A DNA stretch of 64,000 nucleotides, from NCBI GenBank assembly GCA_016712315.1, contig JADJRG010000022.1:310001-374000 (forward strand), read 5' to 3'. Made by a program: the position numbers and the translations under genes. Shown in pieces: positions 1 through 9,685 of the stretch (positions are counted from its first letter, which is position 1; every line of letters starts with the position of its first letter). Under the pieces are notes generated by a model, which ran no database searches, was not told where the DNA came from, and worked only from the letters and a program-made list of their open reading frames with translations. Source of the DNA: Nannocystis sp. (GTDB lineage Bacteria; Myxococcota_A; Polyangia; Nannocystales; Nannocystaceae).

Positions 1-12
1 CCCGCCGGCTGA

Positions 13-477
13 TCAGACGCGACGGGGCGCGCGCAGCAGCGACCCCTCGAGCGCCCGGTACGCGACCTCCGCGGCCCGCGGGATCCGCCCAGGCCGGCCG
101 CTCTCTCGCTCGATCCACACCCAGATCGCGGCGCCCTCGCCCACCGAGGGCGCCTCCGAGCTCCCCCATCGGATCGCCATCGTCATACTCGCGCGCGCCA
201 GCGCGCGGAGCTGCACCGCCACGGTCACCCGCTCGCCCTCGGGCGCGATCTCGCGGAAGTTCAAGCTGAGGCGATACAGCACCGGTCGGATCCCCTCACT
301 CACCGCGATCGCCCGCGTCCCGGTCGCCGTAAAATACGCGTCGAACGCGGCGTCGACGCCCGCCATCAGCGCCGCGCGCCGGATCCCCCCCTCCGCGGGG
401 TCGATGTCCTCGGGCGAGAGCCGCCGCCACACCGCCATCGGCGAGCCGATCGTCTCAAGCTCAGACCAACCGCTCAT
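13..477 (-). CDS. Hotdog-fold acyl-CoA thioesterase-like protein
   Basis: Protein of 154 aa. The middle and end resemble the 4HBT/hotdog thioesterase fold: a strand pattern with 'LNFREIAPEGERVTVAVQL', then 'SMTMAIRW', then 'AAIWVWIERESGRPGRIP', a layout common in YbgC/FcbC-like acyl-CoA thioesterases. The likely role is hydrolysis of an acyl-CoA in the cytoplasm; the substrate cannot be inferred. The N-terminal third (about 45 aa) is not clearly part of the fold. It lies 21 bp downstream of the Yip1-like membrane protein gene on the same strand, so the two are probably co-transcribed. Its stop codon is close to the window edge, so any further downstream partner is not visible. Confidence 0.6.
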   Translation of the reverse strand: MSGWSELETIGSPMAVWRRLSPEDIDPAEGGIRRAALMAGVDAAFDAYFTATGTRAIAVSEGIRPVLYRLSLNFREIAPEGERVTVAVQLRALARASMTMAIRWGSSEAPSVGEGAAIWVWIERESGRPGRIPRAAEVAYRALEGSLLRAPRRV

Positions 478-498
478 CGCCCGCGCCTCCTCACCGCG

Positions 499-1308
499 TC
501 ACGGCGCCAGGAACGCGCTCATCGGCGCCGGCGACCAACCTGGCAGATCGGGCAGCTCCAGGATCGCCCGCGCGCCGGTGATCCCCGCGAAGATCACGAC
601 GGGCAGCAGCGCGACCAAGAACCCGCGCACCCGCGGGACCCCGTGCGTGCCGCTGAGCGAGTGCCCCAACTGATGGAAGTACAGCGCGCTCAGCCCCGCC
701 AGCGCGCCGAGGAAGATCCACGACCCGAGCGCCCCCAAGTACAGCGGCACGTCGAGGATCGCCACGCCGATCGCCGGCAGCGCCAGCGCGTAGCCGTTCG
801 CGCGCATCGTCGCGCCGATCGATCGCGGCGCCCCGCCGGTCAACGCCAACGCGACGTGCGCCGTGAGGCCGCTAAAAAAGTACAGCAGCATCAACCCGAC
901 CGGCACCATCAGCAGCAGCCACAGCGACACCACCTGCGTGAGCCGCGGATCGAGCACGTCGTAGATCGGCCGCAGGATCACCGGATCGCCCGCGCCGAGC
1001 GCCCGCCGCAGCCCCAGCGCCGCCACCAGCAGCGCCCACAGCGGCAGCCGAACCGCGCTGAGCAGCCCCAGCACCGCCCCGTGCGAGACCGGCTCCAGCA
1101 CCTCGGTGAAGCTCTTATAGGGCCGCAGCAGCAGCGCGAGCAGCGTCCTGCGCGTCCGCCAACCCCAGCCAGGGAGCGCCTCTTCACCCGCCTCGAGCCG
1201 GCCCTGACGCGGCCACTCGACCGGCAGCGCGCTCCACAGCCCCTCAGACGAGGCTAACAGGCGCTCCCCGAGGGGCGACGTCGCGGTGTTCTCTGAGCGA
1301 CCAGGCAA
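499..1308 (-). CDS. Yip1-domain-like integral membrane protein
   Basis: Hydrophobic protein with about five membrane segments. The layout (short soluble N-terminus, 'LLRPYKSFTEVLEP', then helices and 'LMVPVGLMLLYFFSGLTAHVALAL') resembles bacterial Yip1-family proteins, whose function is generally unknown. The reading frame stays open upstream to 1446, but that would overlap the start of the divergent methyltransferase gene and encode an unlikely N-terminus. I chose a TTG at 1308, the nearest plausible start downstream; no ATG is available there, so the start is uncertain. The thioesterase-like gene follows 21 bp after the stop. Confidence 0.6.
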   Translation of the reverse strand: MPGRSENTATSPLGERLLASSEGLWSALPVEWPRQGRLEAGEEALPGWGWRTRRTLLALLLRPYKSFTEVLEPVSHGAVLGLLSAVRLPLWALLVAALGLRRALGAGDPVILRPIYDVLDPRLTQVVSLWLLLMVPVGLMLLYFFSGLTAHVALALTGGAPRSIGATMRANGYALALPAIGVAILDVPLYLGALGSWIFLGALAGLSALYFHQLGHSLSGTHGVPRVRGFLVALLPVVIFAGITGARAILELPDLPGWSPAPMSAFLAP

Positions 1309-1423
1309 GCGGCCGGAGTGTACATAAGAATCAAAAAAAAAGACGCAGCGGCGCTCGCAGCGCCAAGAGACGGCCCTCCCGCGGGGGTTCACAGCGCCAG
1401 ACAGGCCGCATACCCTAGCTCTC
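1309..1423. promoter_or_regulatory. Divergent intergenic region with hairpin and T9 tract
   Basis: This stretch separates the divergent Yip1-like and methyltransferase genes. On the minus strand it holds a short hairpin (GGCGCT-GCG-AGCGCC, about 1349-1363), an 8-nt gap and a run of nine T (about 1326-1334) upstream of the Yip1-like start. The layout resembles an attenuator or weak terminator in the leader, but the gap between stem and T run is larger than usual. No convincing -35/-10 pair was found. Confidence 0.3.
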
Positions 1424-2092
1424 ATGCAACCTCGCTCGCGCCTCACCTCGGCCTTCGGCCTCTTCTTGGTGGCCAGCGCGTGCCGCCCCGATCCCGGCCT
1501 GCCGCGCCACTACAACGATCCGAGCGCGATGATCGGCGAATTTGAGCGCGAGGATCGCGACGCCTGGGCGATGCCCGATCGAGTCATCCGCGCCCTGCGG
1601 ATCGACGACAAGGCCGCCGTCATCGCCGACATCGGCGCCGGCTCCGGCTACTTCAGCCGCCGCCTCGCCCGCGAGGCCCCAGGTGGCAAGGTCTACGCCG
1701 TCGAGATCGACGACACCTTCCGTGAGCACATCGAGAAGAACCGCGAGGGGTGGGGCGCCCCCAACATCGAGCCCCACCTCGCCTTCTATGACGACCCCGC
1801 GCTCCCCGAGAAGAGCGTCGATCTGGTCTTCATGTCCAACACCTACCCCTACCTGCGCGAGCGCGTCACCTACATGCAGCGGATCCGCGCCGCCCTGCGC
1901 CCGGGCGGTCGCCTCGCGATCATCAGCTTCCGCGTCGACGCGACGCCTCCCGATGGCTCCGCACCTGACCCAAAGTTCAGGATCAGCCGCGAGCAGAACA
2001 TCGCCGAGGCCGAGCAGGCGGGCTTCATCCTCGACCACGAGGAGACCTTCCTGCCCCACCAGTACTACCTGATCTTCAAGAGCAAGCCGTGA
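1424..2092 (+). CDS. Class I SAM-dependent methyltransferase with lipoprotein-type signal
   Basis: Protein of 222 aa. The N-terminus (basic residues, 'AFGLFLVASAC') looks like a lipoprotein signal with the lipidated Cys near residue 20, which would place a methyltransferase fold outside the cytoplasm. The Rossmann motif I is 'VIADIGAGSGYFSRRLA', followed by an acidic 'VYAVEID' strand and a late 'RPGGRLAIISFR' strand. Its stop (TGA 2090-2092) overlaps the GTG start of the oxidosqualene cyclase (2089), so the two are very likely translationally coupled. The substrate is unknown. Exported methyltransferase-like lipoproteins are unusual because SAM is cytosolic, so the 'signal' may instead be an uncleaved N-terminal anchor. 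Confidence 0.75.
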   Translation: MQPRSRLTSAFGLFLVASACRPDPGLPRHYNDPSAMIGEFEREDRDAWAMPDRVIRALRIDDKAAVIADIGAGSGYFSRRLAREAPGGKVYAVEIDDTFREHIEKNREGWGAPNIEPHLAFYDDPALPEKSVDLVFMSNTYPYLRERVTYMQRIRAALRPGGRLAIISFRVDATPPDGSAPDPKFRISREQNIAEAEQAGFILDHEETFLPHQYYLIFKSKP

Positions 2093-4095
2093 CCCCCTCC
2101 TCCGCCCTCAGCGCGCCCCGACGAGGCCCCGCCCGGGCCGCCTACAGCCGCGCCCTCGACCACCTGCGAGGCGTCCAGAGGCCCGACGGCGCCCTCGCCG
2201 GCGAGGTCATCTGGAACCCGATGTTGATCTGCCAGTACGTCATCGCCGCCCACATCCTCGGCGAGCCGATCGATCCAGCGAGGCAGCGCCGGATCCGCCA
2301 GAGCCTCGCCCTCCAGGTGCGCCCTGACGGCGGCTGGGCGATGCACGCAGAGAGCGGCACCTTCCTCTTCCACACCGTGCTCGGCTACGTCGCCCTCCGC
2401 CTGCTCGGCCACCCACCCGAAGATCCCCTCGTCGCCGGCGCCCTCCGGTGGATCCGCGCCAACGGCGGCGTCGTCCCGATCCCCACCTGGGGCCGCGTCT
2501 GGCTCGCCATGCTCGGCCTCTACCCGTGGCAGTGCGTGCAGCCGATCCTCCCCGAGCTGTGGCTCTTGCCCGAGTCCGCGCCCTTCCACCCGCGGCGGCT
2601 CTATTGCCACATGCGGCTGATCTACCTCGGCCTCTCCTATCTCTACGGCGTCCGCCTCACCGCCCCTCCCAGCCCCATCCTCGATCAGCTCCGCGCCGAG
2701 CTCTACCCGGACGGCTACGACCCCGCCCCCTTCGTCCGCGAGCGCGCCACCATCGCCGCCACCGATCTCTTCGAGGCCCCTGGCCCCGCCCTCCAGGCCG
2801 CCTTCGCCGGCCTCCGCGCCGCCGAGCGGCTCAGCCCCGCCCGCCTGCGCCGCCGCGCGCTCGACCACGCCTTCGAGCAGATCCTCTTCGAGCTGCGCAG
2901 CACCGCCTACGTCTGCCTCTCGCCGGTCAACGGCCTGCTCTTCACCCTCGCCCTCCACGCCCGCGATCCTGCCCACCACGAGCGCGCCGCCGCCTTCAAG
3001 GGCGTCGAGTACTGGGTATGGGAGGACGACCAACAGGGCCTGCGGATCGCCGGAGCCCGCTCGGACATCTGGGACACCAGCTTCGCGCTGCAAGCGATCT
3101 GCGAGGGCCCCGCCGATCCCCAGGGCGACGCGATCGTCCAGGCCGCCGCCCCGTGGCTCGCGCGCGCCCAGCTCGCCGCCGACATCCCAGGCGGCGCCCG
3201 CCACCACCGCTCCCCCGCCCGCGGCGGCTGGGGCTTCGCCGACGAGCGCCACCCGTGGCCGGTCAGCGACTGCACCGCCGAGGCCCTCGAAGCGCTGCTG
3301 CGCGCTCAGGATCGCGGGCTCGCCCCACCATCTGTCTTTTCGGCCAGCAAGCAACACGACGCCATACGCTTCATCATCTCGCGCCAGAACGACGACGGCG
3401 GCTTCGGCTCCTACGAGGCGCGGCGCGGCAGCATGGTCCTGCGCCACTTCAACCCCGCCGAGATCTACGGCAATTGCATGCTCGAGTACTCGTACACCGA
3501 GTGCACCGCGAGCTGCGTCCGCGGCCTCGCCTACGCCCGCGCGCGCCCGGCCGAGCTCCCCGCGCCGCTGCGCGCCGAGCTCGACCGCTCGATCGAGCGC
3601 GGCGTCGCCTTCCTCCTGCGCGGCCAGCACCCCAGCGGCGGATGGCTCGGTTTCTGGGGCGTCAACCTCACCTACGGCACCTTCTTCGCGACCACCGCCC
3701 TGCGCGCCTGCGGCCTCACTCATGAGCACCCCGCGCTGAGGCGCGCCCGCCGCTGGCTCTGCGGCGCCCAGCGCCCCGACGGCGGCTGGGGCGAGAGCTA
3801 CCGCGGCGTCCTGCGCGGCGAGGAGGAGCACCTGCCGCCCGGGACGCCGAGCCTGGTCGTTCAGACAGCGTGGGCGATCCTCGCGCTACGCGCCGCCGCC
3901 CCCGCCGACGACCCCGCCGCCGCCGCAGCGCTCGATCGAGGCGTCGCCTACCTCTGCGAGCGCCAGGGCGAGGACGGCGCCTGGCCGCGTGAGGCCGCCG
4001 CCGGCGTCTTCTTCAACACCGCGGTGCTCGACTACGATCTCTACCGCCAGGTCTTCCCCACCTGGGCGCTCGCCAGCTACCTCGCGCTCACGTGA
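2089..4095 (+). CDS. Oxidosqualene cyclase (lanosterol/protosterol synthase type)
   Basis: Protein of 668 aa of the squalene/oxidosqualene cyclase family, which folds (3S)-2,3-oxidosqualene into a protosterol. The catalytic motif is VSDCTAE with the acid at D394; squalene-hopene cyclases carry DxDD instead, so this is the sterol-type enzyme. Other family blocks are 'LPELWLLPESAPFHPRRLYCH' (N-terminal domain), 'IWDTSFALQA' (W328), 'FGSYEARRG', 'NPAEIYGN', 'YTECTAS', 'GFWGVNLTYGTFF', and QW-type repeats such as 'QRPDGGWGE'. Residue V392, two before the catalytic Asp, matches lanosterol synthases rather than cycloartenol synthases (Ile). The site equivalent to the cycloartenol synthase Tyr410 appears to be Gly322. 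The start is GTG, overlapping the upstream methyltransferase stop. The 3' end overlaps the convergent kinase gene by 8 bp. Confidence 0.93.
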   Translation: MTPSSALSAPRRGPARAAYSRALDHLRGVQRPDGALAGEVIWNPMLICQYVIAAHILGEPIDPARQRRIRQSLALQVRPDGGWAMHAESGTFLFHTVLGYVALRLLGHPPEDPLVAGALRWIRANGGVVPIPTWGRVWLAMLGLYPWQCVQPILPELWLLPESAPFHPRRLYCHMRLIYLGLSYLYGVRLTAPPSPILDQLRAELYPDGYDPAPFVRERATIAATDLFEAPGPALQAAFAGLRAAERLSPARLRRRALDHAFEQILFELRSTAYVCLSPVNGLLFTLALHARDPAHHERAAAFKGVEYWVWEDDQQGLRIAGARSDIWDTSFALQAICEGPADPQGDAIVQAAAPWLARAQLAADIPGGARHHRSPARGGWGFADERHPWPVSDCTAEALEALLRAQDRGLAPPSVFSASKQHDAIRFIISRQNDDGGFGSYEARRGSMVLRHFNPAEIYGNCMLEYSYTECTASCVRGLAYARARPAELPAPLRAELDRSIERGVAFLLRGQHPSGGWLGFWGVNLTYGTFFATTALRACGLTHEHPALRRARRWLCGAQRPDGGWGESYRGVLRGEEEHLPPGTPSLVVQTAWAILALRAAAPADDPAAAAALDRGVAYLCERQGEDGAWPREAAAGVFFNTAVLDYDLYRQVFPTWALASYLALT

Positions 4096-5083
4096 TGCTG
4101 AGCTCGAACGCGAGGCGCAGCGCCACCGCCAGCGCCGCGCCGTCCGCGTAGCGCCCTGACGGCGACCGCGCCATCGCCTTCTCGATCACCCGGACCAGGC
4201 GCGCGTCGATCCGCGCGCCCGACGAGGCCAAGCTCCGCGGCGGCCCCGCGACGACCATCTCTAGCACCTCGCTCGCCGTCGTCGCCGCGTACGGCGCTTG
4301 CCCCGTGATCAAGTGATAGAGCACCGCCCCGATCGCATAGACATCCGCGCGCGCGTCGACCACCTCACCACGCGCCTGCTCTGGCGGCATATACGCCGGT
4401 GTCCCCATGATCTGCCCGTCGCCGGTCAAGCGCGGATCGTCGACGATCACGTCCTCGCGAGCGCAGCGCGGCTCGTCCGCCTCGACCGCCGCCAGATCCT
4501 TCGCGAGCCCCCAATCCAAGATGATCGCCCGCCCGCGGTTCGACACCAAGATATTATCCGGCTTCAGATCGCGGTGGATGATCTTACGGGCGTGCGCGTA
4601 GCCGATCGCCTCCGCCACCGAGATCATCAACCGCGCCAGCTCGAGCGCCTCCTGCGGGCTCGGCCCCTGCTCGAGGATCTGCCCGAGGCTGCGCCCCTCC
4701 ACCAGCCGCATCACATAAAAGGCCTCGCCGTCTGGCCAGCGACCCGCGCCGATGATCTCGATGATCCCCGGGTGGATGAGCCGCGCCGGCAGCCGCGCCT
4801 CTCGCAGCAGCCGCAGCTCCGCCTGCGGGCTCGCGCCGCCGGACATCTGCTTGATCGCCACGTGCCGGCGCAGCACCGTGTGATAGCCGTGGAGGATCTT
4901 ACCGACCCCGCCCTCCGCGAGCACCCCGACGACCATCAGCTCGTCCGCGTCGACGAGCGGCAGCTCCTGCTCGCTCTGCACCGACGACTCTGCCCGACGC
5001 GATCGTGTGCGCGAGAAGCTGCGGCGCCTCGCCTTCGCGGGCGATGTCGACTCGCTCCGCTCGTTGGGATCTCGCTCGACCAA
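4088..5083 (-). CDS. Serine/threonine protein kinase (Hanks type), kinase domain only
   Basis: Protein of about 331 aa from a TTG start (start uncertain). A basic, Ser/Arg-rich N-terminal tail of about 45 aa precedes a complete kinase domain: a degenerate glycine loop 'LAEGGVGKILHG' (first Gly is Ala), 'VAIKQM' lysine, catalytic loop 'HRDLKPDN', 'DWG' in place of DFG (frequent in bacterial kinases), and 'PAYMPPEQARG' in the activation segment. The protein stops right after the kinase fold, without the transmembrane helix or TPR/PASTA sensor tail common in myxobacterial kinases, so it should be cytosolic. The gene is convergent with the sterol cyclase and overlaps its end by 8 bp. Confidence 0.9.
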   Translation of the reverse strand: MVERDPNERSESTSPAKARRRSFSRTRSRRAESSVQSEQELPLVDADELMVVGVLAEGGVGKILHGYHTVLRRHVAIKQMSGGASPQAELRLLREARLPARLIHPGIIEIIGAGRWPDGEAFYVMRLVEGRSLGQILEQGPSPQEALELARLMISVAEAIGYAHARKIIHRDLKPDNILVSNRGRAIILDWGLAKDLAAVEADEPRCAREDVIVDDPRLTGDGQIMGTPAYMPPEQARGEVVDARADVYAIGAVLYHLITGQAPYAATTASEVLEMVVAGPPRSLASSGARIDARLVRVIEKAMARSPSGRYADGAALAVALRLAFELSIT

Positions 5084-5241
5084 GACAGCGCATCATATCC
5101 TCTGAGCCTGGCCTCGCTCGCCCGTGATCCCCTGAATTCGCAGCGATAGCGCCGATCTACGCCCCCTGGTCGGGCGGATCTGCCCCTCATTGTCCATGAT
5201 AGAGGACGCCCACCGCTGTCACTCTCGATTACTCTCCCCTC

Positions 5242-7410
<2,169 letters not shown>

Positions 7411-7624
7411 GCGCGAATCCTCACGCATGTATACGCACCTGTTACACCTGTAACTCAGGACACATCAAAACCATCGTCCCCTGATCGATTGTCACGTCGC
7501 GGCGAACATCGCTCGACATAAACATCGCTCAGGTCACAGGTTCAGCGCTGAGCGACCACGAAGCGCCCCGGCGGCCTACAACTCCGAGCTTGTCGGGCGC
7601 GCGCTCGCTCGTCACCCTCCGCGC
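7411..7624. promoter_or_regulatory. Intergenic region with operator-like repeats
   Basis: A 214-bp stretch, less GC-rich than its surroundings, lies between the S9 peptidase and the 5'-nucleotidase gene. It holds an inverted repeat GTTACA-CC-TGTAAC (7441-7454) and a direct repeat AACATCGCTC at 7505-7514 and 7521-7530 (16-bp period). Either could be a regulator binding site for the downstream gene. I saw no convincing -35/-10 pair and no terminator for the upstream gene. Confidence 0.4.
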
Positions 7625-9613
7625 ATGTCTCTGCCGTTCAAGCCCCGCGCCCTCGCCCCGATCTCCCTGCTCTTGCTCGCGACCCTCAGCGCCTGCGGCG
7701 ACGACAGCGGCGGCGACACCGACACCGACACCGACGCCACGACCAGCGACACCACCACGACCTCCTCCTCCACCTCGGGCGCCGCCACCAGCGCCACCGG
7801 GAGCGCCACCACCGACACCGGCGGCGAGAGCGACACGACCGCCGACACCACCACAGACACCACCACAAGCACCTCGACCGACACGGACACCGACACCGAC
7901 ACGGACACCGACACCGGCGAGATCAACCAAGTCTTCCAGCTCACGATCCTCCACAACAACGACGGCGAGTCGCAGCTCATCCACGCCGGCAAGGGCCTCG
8001 AAGACTTCGGCGGGGTCGCCCGCTTCGTCGCCCGCATGGACGCCCTCCGCGCCGAAGCTGCCCCGCAGGACACCCCCGAGCGCGCCTACGGCGTCGTCGT
8101 CCTCAGCTCTGGCGACAACTCCCTCGCCGGCCCCGAGTTCGCCGTCGGCCTGCAGAAGGGCGTCCCCTTCTACGACTCCATGGCCCTCGACGCCGTCGGC
8201 TACGACGCGATCTGCCTCGGCAACCACGACTTCGACTTCGGCCCCGACACCCTCGCTGACTTCATCACCGGCGTCAGCGGCGGCGCCCCCTTCATCAGCG
8301 CCAACCTCGACGTCAGCGCCGAGCCCGCCCTCGCCGCCCTCGCCCAAGACGGCCGGATCGCCCGCTCGACGGTCATTAGCAGCGGCGCGAACAAGATCGG
8401 CGTCATCGGCGCGACCACCCCCATGCTCCCCTTCATCTCGAGCCCGCGCGACGTCGTCGTCGACGTCGACGTCGCCGAGGCCGTGCAGGCCGAGGTCGAC
8501 GCCCTCGAGGCAGAAGGGATCGACAAGATCATCCTGATCGCCCACCTCCAGAGCCTCGAGGAGGACCTCGCGCTCGCCCCTCTGCTCGTCGGCGTCGACG
8601 TCATGATCGCCGGCGGAGGCGACGAGATCCTCGCCGACGGCGCGGACCTCCTGATCCCCGGCGATGAGGAGGAGATCTTCGGCGCCTACCCGCTGCTCGC
8701 CGAGAACGGCGTCCCGATCGTCACCACCAAGGGCAACTACCGCTACATCGGCCGCCTGGTCGTCGACTTCGACGACCACGGCGAAGTGCTCGCGATCCAC
8801 GACGACAGCGGCATGCTGCGGATCGCCGGCGGTGATCACGAAGACGCCGTCGTCGCCGACCCCGCCGTCCAAGCGGCGATCGTCGACCCCTTAATCGACG
8901 CCCTCGCCGCGCTCGCGAGCAACGTCATCGCCGAGAGCGAGATCGCGCTCGACGGCAAGAAGGCCGCGGTACGGACCAAGGAGACCAACCAGGGCGACCT
9001 CATCGCCGACGCCATGCTGTGGCAAGCCACGGCGCTCGCGGAGCAGTACAAGGCCCCCAAGCCGGCGATCGCCTTGCAGAACGGCGGCGGGATCCGCAAC
9101 GACACGATCATCGACGCGGGTGCGCTCAGCGAGCTCGACACCTTCGACATGGTCCCCTTCCCCAACTTCGTCGTCATCGTCGAGGCCGTGCCCGCCGCCC
9201 AGCTCAAGGAGATCCTGGAGAACGCGGTCTCCAAGGTCGAGGCCGTCGACGGCCGCTTCGCTCAGATCGCCGGATTCAACTTCACCTACGATCCCGCGGC
9301 CAAGCCCCGCCTGCTCGACGCCATGGGCAACGTCACGCAAGCGGGTGAGCGCGTCCAGAGCGTCGTGCTCGCCGACAACACCGTCCTCGTCAGCGGCGGC
9401 GTCGTCGATCCGCAGGCGCCCGCAGTGAACGTCGCCACCATCAATTTCCTCGCCAACGGCGGCGATCAATACCCCTTCGGCGGCGCCAAGTTCACCGCCC
9501 TGGGCGTCACCTACCAGCAAGCCCTCTTCAACTACATCACCGACGCGCTCGCTGGCCTCGTCACGCAGAAGCAGTACCCCGAGGGCGGTGAGGGTCGAAT
9601 CACCGCCCTGTAG
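7625..9613 (+). CDS. 5'-nucleotidase / 2',3'-cyclic phosphodiesterase family lipoprotein
   Basis: Protein of 662 aa. The signal 'SLLLLATLSAC' is followed by a long low-complexity Thr/Asp/Ser linker (about residues 28-100) and then a two-domain UshA-like enzyme. The metallophosphatase domain starts at 'LHNNDGES' (H110, D113; the usual motif is LHTNDxH, so the second His is replaced), continues with 'SGDNS' and 'LGNHDFDFG' (N200, H201). The C-terminal nucleotide-binding domain carries 'LQNGGGIRND' near N486. These enzymes release phosphate from extracellular nucleotides. The acidic linker should tether the domain away from the membrane. A strong terminator follows at 9644-9685. Confidence 0.9.
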   Translation: MSLPFKPRALAPISLLLLATLSACGDDSGGDTDTDTDATTSDTTTTSSSTSGAATSATGSATTDTGGESDTTADTTTDTTTSTSTDTDTDTDTDTDTGEINQVFQLTILHNNDGESQLIHAGKGLEDFGGVARFVARMDALRAEAAPQDTPERAYGVVVLSSGDNSLAGPEFAVGLQKGVPFYDSMALDAVGYDAICLGNHDFDFGPDTLADFITGVSGGAPFISANLDVSAEPALAALAQDGRIARSTVISSGANKIGVIGATTPMLPFISSPRDVVVDVDVAEAVQAEVDALEAEGIDKIILIAHLQSLEEDLALAPLLVGVDVMIAGGGDEILADGADLLIPGDEEEIFGAYPLLAENGVPIVTTKGNYRYIGRLVVDFDDHGEVLAIHDDSGMLRIAGGDHEDAVVADPAVQAAIVDPLIDALAALASNVIAESEIALDGKKAAVRTKETNQGDLIADAMLWQATALAEQYKAPKPAIALQNGGGIRNDTIIDAGALSELDTFDMVPFPNFVVIVEAVPAAQLKEILENAVSKVEAVDGRFAQIAGFNFTYDPAAKPRLLDAMGNVTQAGERVQSVVLADNTVLVSGGVVDPQAPAVNVATINFLANGGDQYPFGGAKFTALGVTYQQALFNYITDALAGLVTQKQYPEGGEGRITAL

Positions 9614-9643
9614 CCGGGTGACGTCCTCGCAGCTCTTCGCTAC

Positions 9644-9685
9644 CCTCTTCTGGGCGGAGTCACCGCCCAGAAGAGGATCTTTTTT
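9644..9685 (+). terminator. Rho-independent terminator whose 3' arm carries the next gene's SD
   Basis: A perfect 14-bp stem (CCTCTTCTGGGCGG, 9644-9657; loop AGTCA; CCGCCCAGAAGAGG, 9663-9676) is followed by ATC and six T. It ends the 5'-nucleotidase transcript. The AGAGGA Shine-Dalgarno-like sequence of the next gene lies at 9672-9677, mostly inside the 3' arm, and that gene's ATG (9686) follows the T run directly. Confidence 0.9.

Noticed and set aside
2065..3831. Long antisense open frame (588 aa) opposite the sterol cyclase
   Set aside because: It is a by-product of high GC3 codon use; its translation is Gly/Ala/Glu/Val-rich without domains, while the sense frame has all family motifs.
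1424..4095. Squalene-hopene cyclase
   Set aside because: The catalytic motif is DCTAE, not DxDD, and the flanking blocks match oxidosqualene cyclases.
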